Assembly (NCBI GenBank): GCA_003194525.1
Contig: NBIV01000391.1
Coordinates: forward strand, 1 to 43,225
Reading direction: 5' to 3'
Origin: Gracilariopsis chorda
Lineage: Eukaryota > Rhodophyta > Florideophyceae > Gracilariales > Gracilariaceae
Length of the DNA: 43,225 bases
The notes under the pieces are model-generated. The model was not told the DNA's origin and did no database searches. It was given only the letters and a program-made list of their open reading frames with translations. Within the stretch, counting starts at the first letter, position 1. Every line of letters starts with the position of its first letter. The translations under genes and the position numbers were made by a program. This document shows positions 19,251-29,584 of the stretch, in pieces.

Positions 19251-19395
19251 GAGCAACGGCGAACAAAGGCGAGCAAAGGCGAGCAACAGCGAGCAAAGGC
19301 GAGCAACAGCGAGCAAAGGCGAGCAACAGCGAGCAGCGGCGAGCAATGGCGAGACACAGCGAGCAGCGGCGAGCAATGGCGAGACACAGCGAGCA
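19251..19395. repeat. Second 10-bp minisatellite, about 14 units (GAGCAACAGC)
   Basis: About fourteen 10-bp units of the type GAGCAA(A/C)(A/G)GC, with GAGCAGCGGC, GAGCAATGGC and GAGACACAGC variants towards the right, where a 30-bp higher-order unit (GAGCAGCGGC-GAGCAATGGC-GAGACACAGC) is repeated. It lies only about 40 bp from the first array but has an unrelated unit of the same length. Confidence 0.95.
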
Positions 19396-20258
19396 GAAGT
19401 TATAGCAGGCGACGGCAAACAAGGCCCTCTTCCGGAAAGAAAACGAAAGCTTTAACTCTTTTATGCTATCCAGCGTGTGACCGTTTCATTACCGTTTCAT
19501 GATTCTCATGAAAAAACGGTCAATTAAATGCCGCTGGCGGCAATTTCTTGACATGTGGACAGTGACATTACCGTTCGCATTGGATGTCTTGTAGCATTCT
19601 TGATAAACCATGTCTGAGGCTAACGCCCAAATACAACGCTGCGCACACTCCTCACTCAACTGCGCCCGCCTCGAGTGACAAGAAGCTGAAGATGTTCTTT
19701 GCGTTCGAATCTCCATACATTTCGTTGTCTGCGTCTTCCTCCTCATTTCTCATATCCCACCAGGCGTTTCGCTATCCGCTGTCGCTTTGATAACACTCGG
19801 TTCACATGTTCTCCTTTCCTCCTTCACATCTCTAACAATCGTCCTTCAGCAATACCAAATCCAAGCGCTAGACCCTGACATGTCTCCGATTATCCTCAAG
19901 CCCATCCTTGTTCTTCTCGTCCAGATGCACGTCTTTGCTAAACCGATCGTGCCCCACTTACATCCTCCGTGATATCTCACTATATGGATCCTTCTTCAGA
20001 AACTCAATCACATCGTCGGCGCGGCGTAGAAAATGGGTGTTCGTAGTCCATGCCAACCTGCTGTTCGCGTTCATCATTTACCCAAGAATGGTCAGCACAT
20101 CGCGCTCAATCCCGTTCTAGTGCTAATCGTTTTCCACTAGATACTGATACGCCTGCGCGTTAACCACAGTACCGTTGAGCCGGGCACAGTTTCGATTCAC
20201 CGAAGTGTACGGGTGGGACGACGCGCTGTCGCATTTCATGTGACGCACGCTGGAAATC
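19396..20258. other. No gene recognised
   Basis: A reverse frame at 19746-19489 (SEECAQRCIWALASDMVYQE...RHLIDRFFMRIMKR) has a plausible composition but no motif. 19787-20120 forward frames are short. I leave these uncalled. Confidence 0.3.
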
Positions 20259-20909
20259 ATGCACAGTGGTACTATAGAAATGGAGCATGAAGATGTGCTC
20301 ATCCCGGTATCGATTAACATAAGCTTCTGGCTAGCCAGTTATGAGCAATGTGAGCCCATCGGCGAGTGGTATGGACCACAAAATCTACCACGATCGCCAC
20401 TGATGGTGGTGTTGAACAGTGCGGCGACGGCGAGAGATTTGCTTCGGGATGATGTTGAAATGGTGAGAGTTTTCGTTAGTGATATTGTTAGCTCGCGTGA
20501 ATGGTGTATCGACACGCTGTTGGTGACGCTGCCGCCGATGTGCAATGCGGATGACGCCATAGCGGCAGCGAGGGAGTCGGTGCTCCTGGCGACGGTGGCA
20601 AAGTATGTGCGCGTGCTGACAACGTGCGCAGGGGTCTTTGCGGCTCTCAAGAACGTTTTGCTGCCCAGTCAGGTGCGCAGCGTGGGCGTGGTGGACTTGT
20701 ATGTCACGAGCTCTTTCTAGTAGTTGACAGCGAAGACTGCGGCGCGACTGGAGGTGGAGGTGACCGCAGCTGCCAACGTGCGCGAGCTGGTCGTAAGCTG
20801 GTCAGTGTTCATAGAATTGGTGAACATTACGTTGCCTACGACTGTGAGAAGCGTGGATATAGTGAACGACCGGCATTGCGGGCGGTTCAGTACGACGATA
20901 TTCATTTAA
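20259..20909 (+). pseudogene. Hypothetical protein with internal repeats, split by TAG-TAG
   Basis: ATG 20259 opens 153 residues ending at TAG 20718, immediately followed by another TAG. The same frame then stays open to 20909. Three related segments can be seen: MVRVFVSDIVSSREWCIDTLLVTLP (from 20460), YVRVLTTCAGVFAALKNVLLPSQVRSVGVVD (from 20604) and NVRELVVSWSVFIELVNITLPTTVRSVDIVND (from 20775). The third lies beyond the stops, so the stops cut a repeated structure. Function is unknown; it may be one decayed gene or a shorter product with an untranslated relic. Confidence 0.4.
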
Positions 20910-21216
20910 AAGCAGTCCAAAGGAAAACGCATGGTCGGATTTCCGGGAGGATCTGTTATGGCAACAAAAGGACTTGATGGACCACAACCATAGCGAAGGC
21001 AGGCTCACCTTTAACTCTCACGAAACTGACGAAACAATCAAAGATCTCAAGAAAAAAGACCCTTCTGCGGCTCTTGACCTGAAGGACTTAAGAATAATTG
21101 ATTTGAAGCAGACGATCAAAGAAATCAAGGCTGGTTCAAATCCAAAACTAAGTCGCGTTGTATTTGTCCCGCTCAACGATTCGCTCAATAGGTTAAGAAC
21201 AACTAGTTCGAAGTAA
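20895..21216 (+). CDS. Coding-like segment, probable last exon
   Basis: The forward frame ending at TAA 21214-21216 reads RRYSFKSSPKENAWSDFRED..., then a charged stretch (ETDETIKDLKKKDPSAALDL, KQTIKEIKAG) and ends SLNRLRTTSSK. It looks like real protein. There is no obvious start codon upstream, so it may be the 3' exon of the gene to its left or an independent fragment. Family unknown. Confidence 0.35.
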
Positions 21217-22086
21217 ACTCATGGAATTCCACATGCAGAAAACTCTGGCAATCCTGCAGCGTTTATCTACATTGTTCTGCAGGTTTTGTTCCGCTCACAT
21301 ATTTATGAGCTGCAATCGGATATCATATTTGAAACCAACTTCCTCTCCGCTCTACTTCGCTCCTTGGTTTGTCTGAGTGTGTGGCGTGCCTCTTGCGGGG
21401 CACCTTGGACATCGTGGAAGGCGGTGTTCAAGATCCGCAATAGGGTTTCTAAGTTTCGTACCGCCGAAAACTGCCATCTCTTCAGCTCGGGGAACAACTT
21501 GGGGCGCAAGAAGGGGCGGAAGCGACAAATGGTTTCCATGTTTTCTGAAATTGAAAATCGTACCCTTGGTAAGAGGAAAAGGGTTAGAATTGCTACCTTT
21601 GTGCAAGGGCAAACTTGGTAAACGGTAGCAGTAACCCTTACCTCTACCTTCGTGTACAATCGCCGCTGCGCTGCAGTATAGCCCTACCTAAGGCTATGAA
21701 GGTACCTTTGGTAGCCTTTTGCGACTAAGGGTTACCTACCCCTGGTACTGTGTGCGTACAAGTGAAGTCCTTGCGACAAACTCCCCAGACGTGTATACTA
21801 CATACGAATTCTAGATATCGTACTCAACTTGACGCCGCGATAAATCCCGTAGCTCGTCTGTATTGGTAAACCAGACATTGTTCGCAGGAGATGCTTGTAT
21901 GGCGAAGGGGACAAATGAAACGGAGCCTCAACACAGACAATCGTGAGAATTAATGAATGAAGGGTTGAAGCTATAGCGAACTGCATTGCAGTTGCAAGAG
22001 TCATTGAAACGTTCACCAACTTTGGAATTGTGCCATCATTTACCGCGATTGACATGAGCAGTAAACCAGAGCAGTAGCATTGTCAC
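21217..22086. other. No gene recognised
   Basis: 21286-21630 has overlapping frames on both strands with basic translations and no motif. Near 21620-21740 the strings TAACCCTTACCT and AAGGGTTACCTACCC form a rough inverted pair around a TACCTTTGGTAGCC block. Nothing else seen. Confidence 0.3.
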
Positions 22087-24669
22087 ATGTCTTCCTCTCC
22101 ATTGCCAAATCTCAGCACTGATCTCAGACTATGGTCATATGAAGAAGCTGAATCTGTGGATGACTCTGAAGCTCCATGCAGCTCTGTCATCAGATTGCCA
22201 CCAACAACGTTCCCAGAGCGAAGTAGAGGCGCTGCACAGGACACAACCCCACCCCCGCTTCCGCCAAAACCCGCATTTGCTCGTGTGCAATCCGACATCC
22301 CGCCACCACTCCCGCCAAAACCGGACTTCGCTCGTATTGGACTTATTCCGCAGAGCGCTCCCCCGCCGCTCCCCCCCAAGCCACATTTTGCGAAAGTTGA
22401 GAGACCGGCAGACGCGCTTGGAAAGCGAAGGTCATATCCATTTTCCTCGGCCAATACATCCGAGCACCAAAAACCAAACGATAGCAATGTGCTTCCAAGT
22501 ATCCTACCACCTCCGCCATCCAGGCCGCTTCCTCCAGTTCCAAGATCTGACCGAAAACCAAGCTACGGTGAAGAAAGTTCATGGGTACCAAGCTTTCCGG
22601 ATGAACGAAGTCCACTTGATCCACCTCAACCACCTGAACCAACAATACTGTCAGATGGAGATGTGCGTCGTTCATCCATCGGAATGGAAGCGACTGAGCA
22701 GAATCTAGCTTATCTTTCGGATCAACTTCCGAAACTGAAACCGAGGTTACCACAACCGCCTTATCCTGTCCAATGCCATCGTGTTGCTTCCATGTTTCAA
22801 ACATGAAATGTTTCAGATGAGAATGAGAACGTAAACGAAGAAGCAGTGTTCACCTTATCCACTGAGAGTGCTGAAGACGCATTGTACGGTGCCTTTGCTG
22901 TTAGTCGTCGCAGGATGAAGCAAGACCTGCATTTGGGTTTCATTCGCAAAGCACCCGTGCCATGGCACCCCTATGAAAGTTTTGAACCTACCGGACAGGC
23001 TTGGAAAGTGTTGCATGAGTATCTGACAAATAACTCGTTAAAGACACACGGTAGAAACAGTGCACTTTTGTTGCTAGCCGGATATGTTGTTGGAGCGTGC
23101 CTCGACGGAATGGAAACGGGAATTAATCTTCTTACAGGGATTGTGAGAAGAATGCGCGGTGCGGAACGTAGCGAGAGAGACGGTTCGGTATTTACGCTTT
23201 TGGTGAACATTGGGGCACATGCCAGTTTTGTCAAAGGCGCATTTTCTTCTCGCGTTGAAGAAGTTGCTCGCAAAGTCTTTTCAGATGTTGCAGAGGACAT
23301 GCATGGACGACAGGATGATGACGTTATGTGGGAGCGCGCACTGAGATGCTACTTGTTTTTGTTGAAGTCAAGTGATAAGTACCCTAGCATAAACATTTCA
23401 TCACAATGCCTTGCAGCACTTGCTCTTCACATGGGAGATTTAACACATACGGACGTCGATCATGTCCTGATATGTGAAGGCCTTTTCCCCAGACTACATC
23501 ACACTTGGGATGAGTTTCTCACTTCTGCTCAACTGAACATGAATTGCTTTGATGAAATTGGTGGCCTGAAAACGGTGTTAACGCTCTTCGCCGACACTAC
23601 TTCCCCTTCGGCTAGAAACCGCCTATTTAACTTGATATACGACTTTGCGGTGCTCAAGTGCTTGGAGGGGCTTACCGAAGACGTAGTCCTTCGACTCAGG
23701 GACAATATAGATACTTTTCGCGCTCTTCTAGATGGTCATGAAATGGAGAACGTGTTAACAAATGTTTTCAAGGTAGGTGCGTGGGAGAATTTTGTTGTTG
23801 ATGTACTCCGTTTACTGCTATTTAGTCCTTTGACAGTGGAGTATCTGGGTGCCCGAGCAGAGAATTCAAGTGATGAAGATCAGCCTGTAGGTAACAAAGC
23901 ATTCCAAGAGAAAACTGGAAGTTCCTCCATGAGTGATTCGAGACTCGGAAGCCAAGTTGGAAGACCCTACAGAACGCCAGCTTCCAGGTATATATCTTCG
24001 ACGCGGGCTTTAGTCAAGTATCTCGACAAACCCTTTTGTCTAAGGGTTCTCAGAGAAATCGAAAGCATGGCAACCCATCACTCAAGGTTCTTGTTTCAAA
24101 GGGAAACTATGCACCATGCCCGAGAGTGGAAAATACTATGTGCAACCCATTCGGATATTCTGAACTTTGTTTTTGCGAGTAGGGGAGAAGCCCGCAGTGC
24201 CCTTTCTGATGCGTTGAACAAAATCTACACCTCAGTAGTTGAAATGACCTCTGGCCGTTCTAGTATGAAAGGGTTACTGCACATGTGTGAAATCGTCATT
24301 GAGTTCTTTACGGTAACAGTTCCCTTTGTTTCACACAGCAGATTCCGTTCAAATCAGTTTGATTCGATTCCTCGAATGTTTTTCAAAGGGTCAGTCTCTG
24401 TCCCACGTCAGTTGCTTCAGGAAGCCGATCCATCGATGTTCTCGTTACTCTTGTTGGCTACTCGTACGAAAGCCACTTCCAAACGTCTTTCAGACAGCCG
24501 GCAGTGCTTAGTCGAGTTCCTGGGAATCTCAAGAGATGGGGAACAAATACTGAAGCCCTTCACTGAAGATAATGACCCGATTATAGCTTACCGAGCTTCT
24601 GAGGTGGTAAACAAGCATAGAGAGCCACGTCTGGATTCATCAGTGGTTCTGGAGCAGGGAAAATCTTAA
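22087..24669 (+). pseudogene. Proline-rich (SH3-ligand) and helical-repeat-like protein, interrupted by TGA
   Basis: ATG 22087 opens a frame of 861 codons to TAA 24667-24669, interrupted only by a TGA at 22804-22806. The N-terminal part holds three copies of PPPLPPKPxFA (about residues 56-103), class II SH3-ligand motifs, plus PPPPSRPLPPVP. After the stop, about 620 residues are mostly helical (WHPYESFEPTGQAWKVLHEY, SALLLLAGYVVGACLDG, FVVDVLRLLLFSPLT, MKGLLHMCEIVIEFF) and could be an armadillo/HEAT-like scaffold; no family recognised. A 36-nt in-frame segment (22781-22816, GTGTTG...TTTCAG) could be an intron removing the stop, which would make the gene intact. The long conserved open frame argues for recent function. 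Confidence 0.6.
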
Positions 24670-24924
24670 ACGCGATTTCTTTTGTTGAAGGCTAAAGGGT
24701 TACGAGTACGCCTTCGTACTGTGTCTCTTGGAATGAGGCAGTATATCATTTCCCAACTGCTCTCGTTCTTGTGGTGTAAGGGTTTTTGTCTGTGCAATTT
24801 GTGAACTTATGACAGATCCATTTATATTGTCAACTGTTGGTTGATATCTCCTTTTGAGAGGATTCTCGAAGCTGGATGTTGATCACACACAGAAGCTCTC
24901 TGTCCGAGTGAATCGACTGGATAT

Positions 24925-25236
24925 TTGCCCTCGCCTGGGCGCTCCGGAGATCTACCACCAAGTCGATTCAGACGATATACGATTTCTAATGCGTGCGAGA
25001 AGGCTTTCCCCAATCGAGACCTCTCTAACCATATCCTCAAACGCTGGCAAGTGCGTTACTCTGCTATCTTTGGGTTCTATGATGTGATGCGAAACCATGG
25101 GAAAAGAGTCGAGACTGCTTACTCCAAGCCTTTCTCTGAGGACTCAGCGCGTTCTCCATCTACTGGCGAAGACACTACCCTTAGTCAAAAATTGTGCTCG
25201 ATTCCGAGCAACGGTGAGAATTCAAGTAGGGGATGA
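24925..25236 (+). CDS. Possible coding fragment
   Basis: The forward frame reads NACEKAFPNRDLSNHILKRW, then IFGFYDVMRNHGKRVETAYS, ending in a Ser-rich tail. Its composition is protein-like, but frames on the same and the opposite strand overlap it, and there is no recognised motif. The flanks (24670-24924, 25237-25340) show nothing. Confidence 0.25.
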   Translation: MPSPGRSGDLPPSRFRRYTISNACEKAFPNRDLSNHILKRWQVRYSAIFGFYDVMRNHGKRVETAYSKPFSEDSARSPSTGEDTTLSQKLCSIPSNGENSSRG

Positions 25237-25340
25237 CATATATCTAGATCGATTAGCGATTAGCATGAGACAAGAACTGTTGAAACCCCTGTATGTCTTC
25301 ACCACTGCCGTCAAGAACAGTAAAACCGAACGCAGCGATT

Positions 25341-26660
25341 TCATTCCCTGCTGGCACCCATGCGTCCAAGCTCCTTGTAGTATTCCAGTTCTTCTATTTC
25401 GTACATTTGCTTGCGTCTCCGAATCTCAAGCATATTCTTAAATTGTCGAATCCTCAATTCGCGTTGCAGCGCCTCGAGTTCTTGATCTAGCTCGTGTTCT
25501 TCGCGTTCGTAGTTTTGCTTCATCTCCAGCATCTTCAATTGATGATCAGCGTTCATTTGAAAGATTAGTTCTTCAACTTGATTGTACATTCTGACGAGCT
25601 CATCTTCCCTTTCCTTTGCAATACGCTGTAATGGATGACCCATGCTCTGCACTGCAGGTCAATTCTTTAGTGACGCTTCCTCTGAAATCCGGAATGTTTC
25701 AACGAAGTTCTCTGTTCGAGGCCTCATAGTTCCATCGTTCTTGGACCTTGCAGATGCTGCTGATTCGTCTTTCTCGGATGGCGGGCCCCTTGCTCTTCCT
25801 TTCAATACTCTAACATCGCGGCTGTCCCATTGCTGACGTTCCACGGGCCCATCTTCTAGTATTTGGTCGTCAAACGTATCTAAGCTTATCTGTCCGGACA
25901 AAAGTTGCTCGGGAAGAAAACTACGCTTTCTCCCTGCTTCACCCTCCATTACGATATCAGTTATGCCACTGCCGCGATTTAAGCGCTGCAAAGGGAAATC
26001 CTGGTTCGGGAGAACATTGCCGCTACCGCCGTGCGAGTCCCTTAAACCAAGAGAATTCGTCTTCGCTTGTCTTTCTATCTCCGGTACCGCACAAGCTGTG
26101 GGTCCTGCTCCTCTGCTCATTTCTTGGTTGTTATATGGATTGCAAACCTCACTTTCAGCAATATACCTGTTTTCAAAAGTTCTCTTCTTGTACGGAACAG
26201 CTCTATCCTCGGTTCTTTCTGGTTCTCCCCACCCTGAAAAGCCTTGGCTGCTTGCATTCACGTTTAGTGTTCCCGATTCACAAGGCCGTAAGCCAGATGG
26301 CTTAGCTTTCTGTCCTTGGGCTCGGAGGTTTCCCTGAGTTTCGTCTGCGCAAGTGCTCGCTCGGTGAAGAAGGTTCTGTTCTTGGAGAACAATATTCTCG
26401 CTTTCTACAGAAGGTAAAGACAAAATACGCCGAAGAGGGGGCGAGTTCCAAGCTTTTCGTCGATCTTCCATAATTTTCTCAGATATCCTGCTGAAACATG
26501 CGGCAAAACGTACCGGACGTAGAGGGAACGAAGTCGCCCGCGAAGCGCGGGCAGAGCAGTTAGAAGTGCAGTTAGAACAGTAGAACAGAGCGCGGATGTG
26601 AGCAAAAAGAGCGAAGGCTATGCAGAGGATAGGTCGAGAGAGGGGGACGAATTTGCTCAT
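25341..26660 (-). pseudogene. Ser/Arg-rich protein with C-terminal coiled coil, interrupted by TGA
   Basis: Reverse frame. An ATG at 26471 (MEDRRKAWNSPPLRR, good context) or an earlier one at 26660 (hydrophobic start) opens a disordered, Ser/Gly/Asn-rich region down to TGA 25661-25659. The same frame then continues from 25658 to 25341 as a strongly predicted coiled coil (RIAKEREDELVRMYNQVEEL..., ALQRELRIRQFKNMLEIRRR) ending GRMGASRE. Because both halves share a frame, they look like one gene. A 30-nt segment (GTCACTAAAG...GCAGAG) could be a tiny in-frame intron that removes the stop. No family recognised. Confidence 0.45.
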
Positions 26661-26999
26661 TCGAGAGACAGAGTGGACATCGAACGCAAATAAAATTACA
26701 GACTTGAGGTGAAGATGAATCCCCACTGTGGGTACAGTCGCTATTTTGATGTGTGCCAGAGAATCGCTGTGCACACCAACCCCAAACGGCTGCACTCGAT
26801 ATCGTGGCTTATTATATCCGTTGTGCAACTTTCAATACTGATCTCGATGACTTTGTCGAGATCCCCTACGGAGACAAACGAGACCACACCCATCTCTGTC
26901 GATGAGTGTACCCGATCCGCTTCAACCATTTGCCCGGCTATTGCGAAAGCTAAAAAGAATCGGAGCAATCATCGAATGCCAATTGCGCTTCACGGTGTC

Positions 27000-27230
27000 A
27001 TGGCAGAGAGTGACGATGAGCTGGTTGCGCAGATAGCAAGAACGGGACTTGCGAAAGTGAACAAGTCTTCGAAGGACAAGTACACTGACGATTTGGATAA
27101 GAGACTGAAGGCAGTTGAAAGAAAGTGGGAGAAGAAGCTACACAAGGCGATTGTTGGAAGTGTGGGAGAGCTGTCCTCTCGAATGAAGGGTTTTGATATA
27201 GAGAAGTACATATCGGAGAACATTGAATGA
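27000..27230 (+). CDS. Small charged helical protein
   Basis: ATG 27000 (context GTCATGG) opens 76 residues: MAESDDELVAQIARTGLAKV, then a Lys/Glu-rich helix (DLDKRLKAVERKWEKKLHKA) and KGFDIEKYISENIE. The stop TGA (27228-27230) overlaps a polyadenylation-type AATAAA (27230-27235), which supports a real gene end. The frame is open further upstream to 26709 but looks less protein-like there. Function unknown. Confidence 0.5.
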   Translation: MAESDDELVAQIARTGLAKVNKSSKDKYTDDLDKRLKAVERKWEKKLHKAIVGSVGELSSRMKGFDIEKYISENIE

Positions 27231-27262
27231 ATAAAGTTTTATTCTTGTTGTTTTCATACGGG

Positions 27263-27303
27263 GCAACGGGCGACGCGCAACGGGCGACGCGCAACGGGCG
27301 ACG
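27263..27303. repeat. 14-bp tandem repeat, three copies
   Basis: GCAACGGGCGACGC is repeated three times head to tail (last copy lacks one base), just downstream of the small gene ending at 27230. Confidence 0.9.
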
Positions 27304-27732
27304 GTTACATTTGCCGCGACCTGTTCTTATCGTAGCGTATCGCATCCTGGCTGTAGAAGGCTGCCTGTTGTGCCTGTTGCTGGAGTTGTAACCCTCACTC
27401 TTCATTGCGCTAGGAGTCGCATTTGCATACTCTGGGAAATGACAAGTAGAGCATTGCAGAGTAGGTGAGCTTTGGTAAACGAACTTGTACGGCGCCATCT
27501 GTAGCTGTTGTGCCTCAAGAGAATAGAATTACCGAGCATGCTGGGCGAGCATTTGTTGCAGAAGAGGGGCCGGCAGATTGGGTCGAAGACGGATTGTGGG
27601 AGCGTGGTGCTTGGCCTGTCGCAGACTTGTGTCGCATCGCAACAACCAAGCTCTGCCAACATGGTCACAGGCCCACTCTTTGCGTTCCTCCTTCTCTCTG
27701 GACTGCAAAACGCTCTCCTCTCACCCTTAGCT
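27304..27732. other. No gene recognised
   Basis: Short overlapping frames on both strands without motifs. Nothing called. Confidence 0.3.
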
Positions 27733-28084
27733 TTAAAGGCACCAGCCGTCGTCCTCCAGCCCTATGGCACTGGAAGCAAAAGCCTTTGTATCTCTATCTC
27801 TGCTTGCCGATCTCTTTCCGTTCAGCGCGTCGGGGTGATCGAGCGCATCGATCACGGGAACCCACGCACGGTCCAAACAGATCTTACATCGCGCAGCAAC
27901 GTCGAACAACGCTTTAAACAACGGCTGTAACTGGTTTGCGGCTACCGCCACCTCGTTCACCGCAAGGTTTGGGTTGCGCACTGCGCGCACAGGCCGTGCA
28001 CAAGGTGGTGATGACTTTTTTACGGAGATCAACAAAGTTGCACGCATCGCTTACCACAGCGACCTTGGCAATCGAATCTACCAT
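27733..28084 (-). pseudogene. Hypothetical helical protein in two frames
   Basis: The reverse frame from ATG 28084 (MVDSIAKVAVVSDACNFVDL, then RKKVITTLCTACARSAQP) passes near 27965 into the adjacent frame (NPNLAVNEVAVAANQLQPLF, KALFDVAARCKICLDRAWVP...) ending at 27733. Both parts are helical and join naturally, so a single indel or small intron probably separates them. I do not recognise the family. Confidence 0.35.
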
Positions 28085-28237
28085 ACTCGCAAATGCGGTT
28101 ATTTACGCATCCTGCTCCGTCGAGCATAGCTAAGGAAAGACACCAGACGTACTTAAGATTTGTTTTCTTGGTTCGTCGAACGAGCTTTGTGACGGTTAGG
28201 TTTGGCTTTGCATCCACGTTTCTGACATCTCGGCTTG

Positions 28238-29584
28238 TTATTCTGCACGACCGCTCTGGGTCCTCTCTTCAGAATCATGTGATGATATCGACGACGGACG
28301 TGATCGCTTACGAATCTCACGTGTGTTGTTTTGTTCTAGCGCCATTGCTAATTTCTCTCTCATAACTTGCAGTTCCCGTTCCGCCTTGTCTGCCCTACTC
28401 TCTGCGGCCCTTCTTTCTTCGCTGTTGCGTCGCGCGCGCTGCTCAGCTGCTCTCTTCTCCTCGCTGTTGCGTCGCGCGCGCTGCTCAGCTGCCCTTCTCT
28501 GTGCTGCTTCCCTTTCCAATCTGAGTGTGTTCTGCCGTTGGTCTTCAGCCTGTAATTGTTCTACTTTTCCAATCCCAAACAAAGAATCGGGTGTGAGACC
28601 CAGTTCCCTGAAATAGGTGCAATCAATTGGAGTGTTGCCCTCAAAGATTTGCCAGTGATATCCAGCTTGGGGTTGTGAGGTTGACTGCGCTGCTATTCGA
28701 CGGGAGCGCCTTGGTGCGGCGTTCCCTGTTGTGGTTGGATATCCAGTGGTCCGAAACGGGCCTGGGCCATTCTGTTTGCCAACAACAACACACGGTCTCC
28801 ACAAAGGCGATGCACTTGATCCCGGGCGCGGGGCGTGCGGCTTGTCACGATCAATAATGACGTATTCGTCGACTCCTGCCTGTGCATACTTGACCCATTT
28901 GGTGGTAAAATCGGTGCGACGAGAGCTCTGCTGACTAGTGATCTCGACGTGCATGAGCGGGGTTTGCTTCGTGTACGAAGCAACAAAGGCGGCTGATCGC
29001 GGTGAGCGACGGTGCGGTGATTGGCGAGGGCTGTAGGGCGTAATGGTGATGTCGGGCACGAGAACGGATGAGGAGGCAGAAGGTGCGAGCCGGTTGTTGG
29101 ACGACGAAGCGGTACGCGCGGCGAGGGGCGACGAAGAGGACGAAGCACCGGGAAGGTGAACATTCCCTACCTCGTGGACACAGATGTGGGCACGGCCATT
29201 TGCGTGGAGCTGGCGAAGCTTGTACGAAAGACTTTGACGGATTAGCCCGGCCTGGGGATCATCCATGTCGCGTTTAAAGAAGAGGTGATTGTCTATGAGC
29301 TCGTATTTTGCAGTGGTATATTCAGACAGCTGGAGATACTGATCAAGAGTGCATGGCAAAAGGTCGAGCTCACCGTTGGGGGCGCCGTTAGTGCGAACGG
29401 CGGTGGCAAAGGGCTCGTCAAGAGAGTCGGGCGAGAGGTCGGCAAAAGCGTGGAGGGAAGGGGGAACACTAAATGAGGGCGATGGGATGTTCAGGTCGGA
29501 AAGAACGAGAGATTGCGGCGACGCTGAGGGTGATGGAGGCGGCGAGTCGGAGCTGTGCAGCGGCGGCGGTGCAGTGACGCTCAT
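28238..29584 (-). CDS. Uma2/DUF820-like protein with coiled coil, second copy
   Basis: Intact 448-residue frame from ATG 29584 to the stop at 28238 (the frame is open upstream to 29671 without another ATG). Residues 1-70 are Ser/Pro-rich. The Uma2-type domain spans about 72-320: TLDQYLQLSEYTTAKYELID; PDI at 177-179; HVEITS with Glu 214, Asp 225 and Lys 229; KYAQAGVDEYVIIDRD at about 232-247. This spacing and the EYVIID strand closely follow bacterial Uma2 proteins of the PD-(D/E)XK nuclease fold. A repeated REQRARRNSEE(K/R)RAAE-type coiled coil follows (about 345-415), then a basic tail. It shares its architecture with 3763-5127, but the sequences are far apart. Activity is inferred only. Confidence 0.75.
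   Translation of the reverse strand: MSVTAPPPLHSSDSPPPSPSASPQSLVLSDLNIPSPSFSVPPSLHAFADLSPDSLDEPFATAVRTNGAPNGELDLLPCTLDQYLQLSEYTTAKYELIDNHLFFKRDMDDPQAGLIRQSLSYKLRQLHANGRAHICVHEVGNVHLPGASSSSSPLAARTASSSNNRLAPSASSSVLVPDITITPYSPRQSPHRRSPRSAAFVASYTKQTPLMHVEITSQQSSRRTDFTTKWVKYAQAGVDEYVIIDRDKPHAPRPGSSASPLWRPCVVVGKQNGPGPFRTTGYPTTTGNAAPRRSRRIAAQSTSQPQAGYHWQIFEGNTPIDCTYFRELGLTPDSLFGIGKVEQLQAEDQRQNTLRLEREAAQRRAAEQRARRNSEEKRAAEQRARRNSEERRAAESRADKAERELQVMREKLAMALEQNNTREIRKRSRPSSISSHDSEERTQSGRAE

Noticed and set aside
19021..19395. CRISPR-like repeat array
   Set aside because: Units are 10 bp with no unique spacers, and the DNA is eukaryotic. They are plain minisatellites.
18952..19455. Overlapping frames with PTEANRSQPK or GEQRRAKASN repeats
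   Set aside because: A 10-bp repeat without stops is open in every frame; there is no non-repeat protein sequence attached.
26741..26968. Reverse frame beginning with a signal-peptide-like hydrophobic stretch
   Set aside because: It starts at TTG, not ATG, has no motif, and lies opposite the leader of the small gene at 27000.
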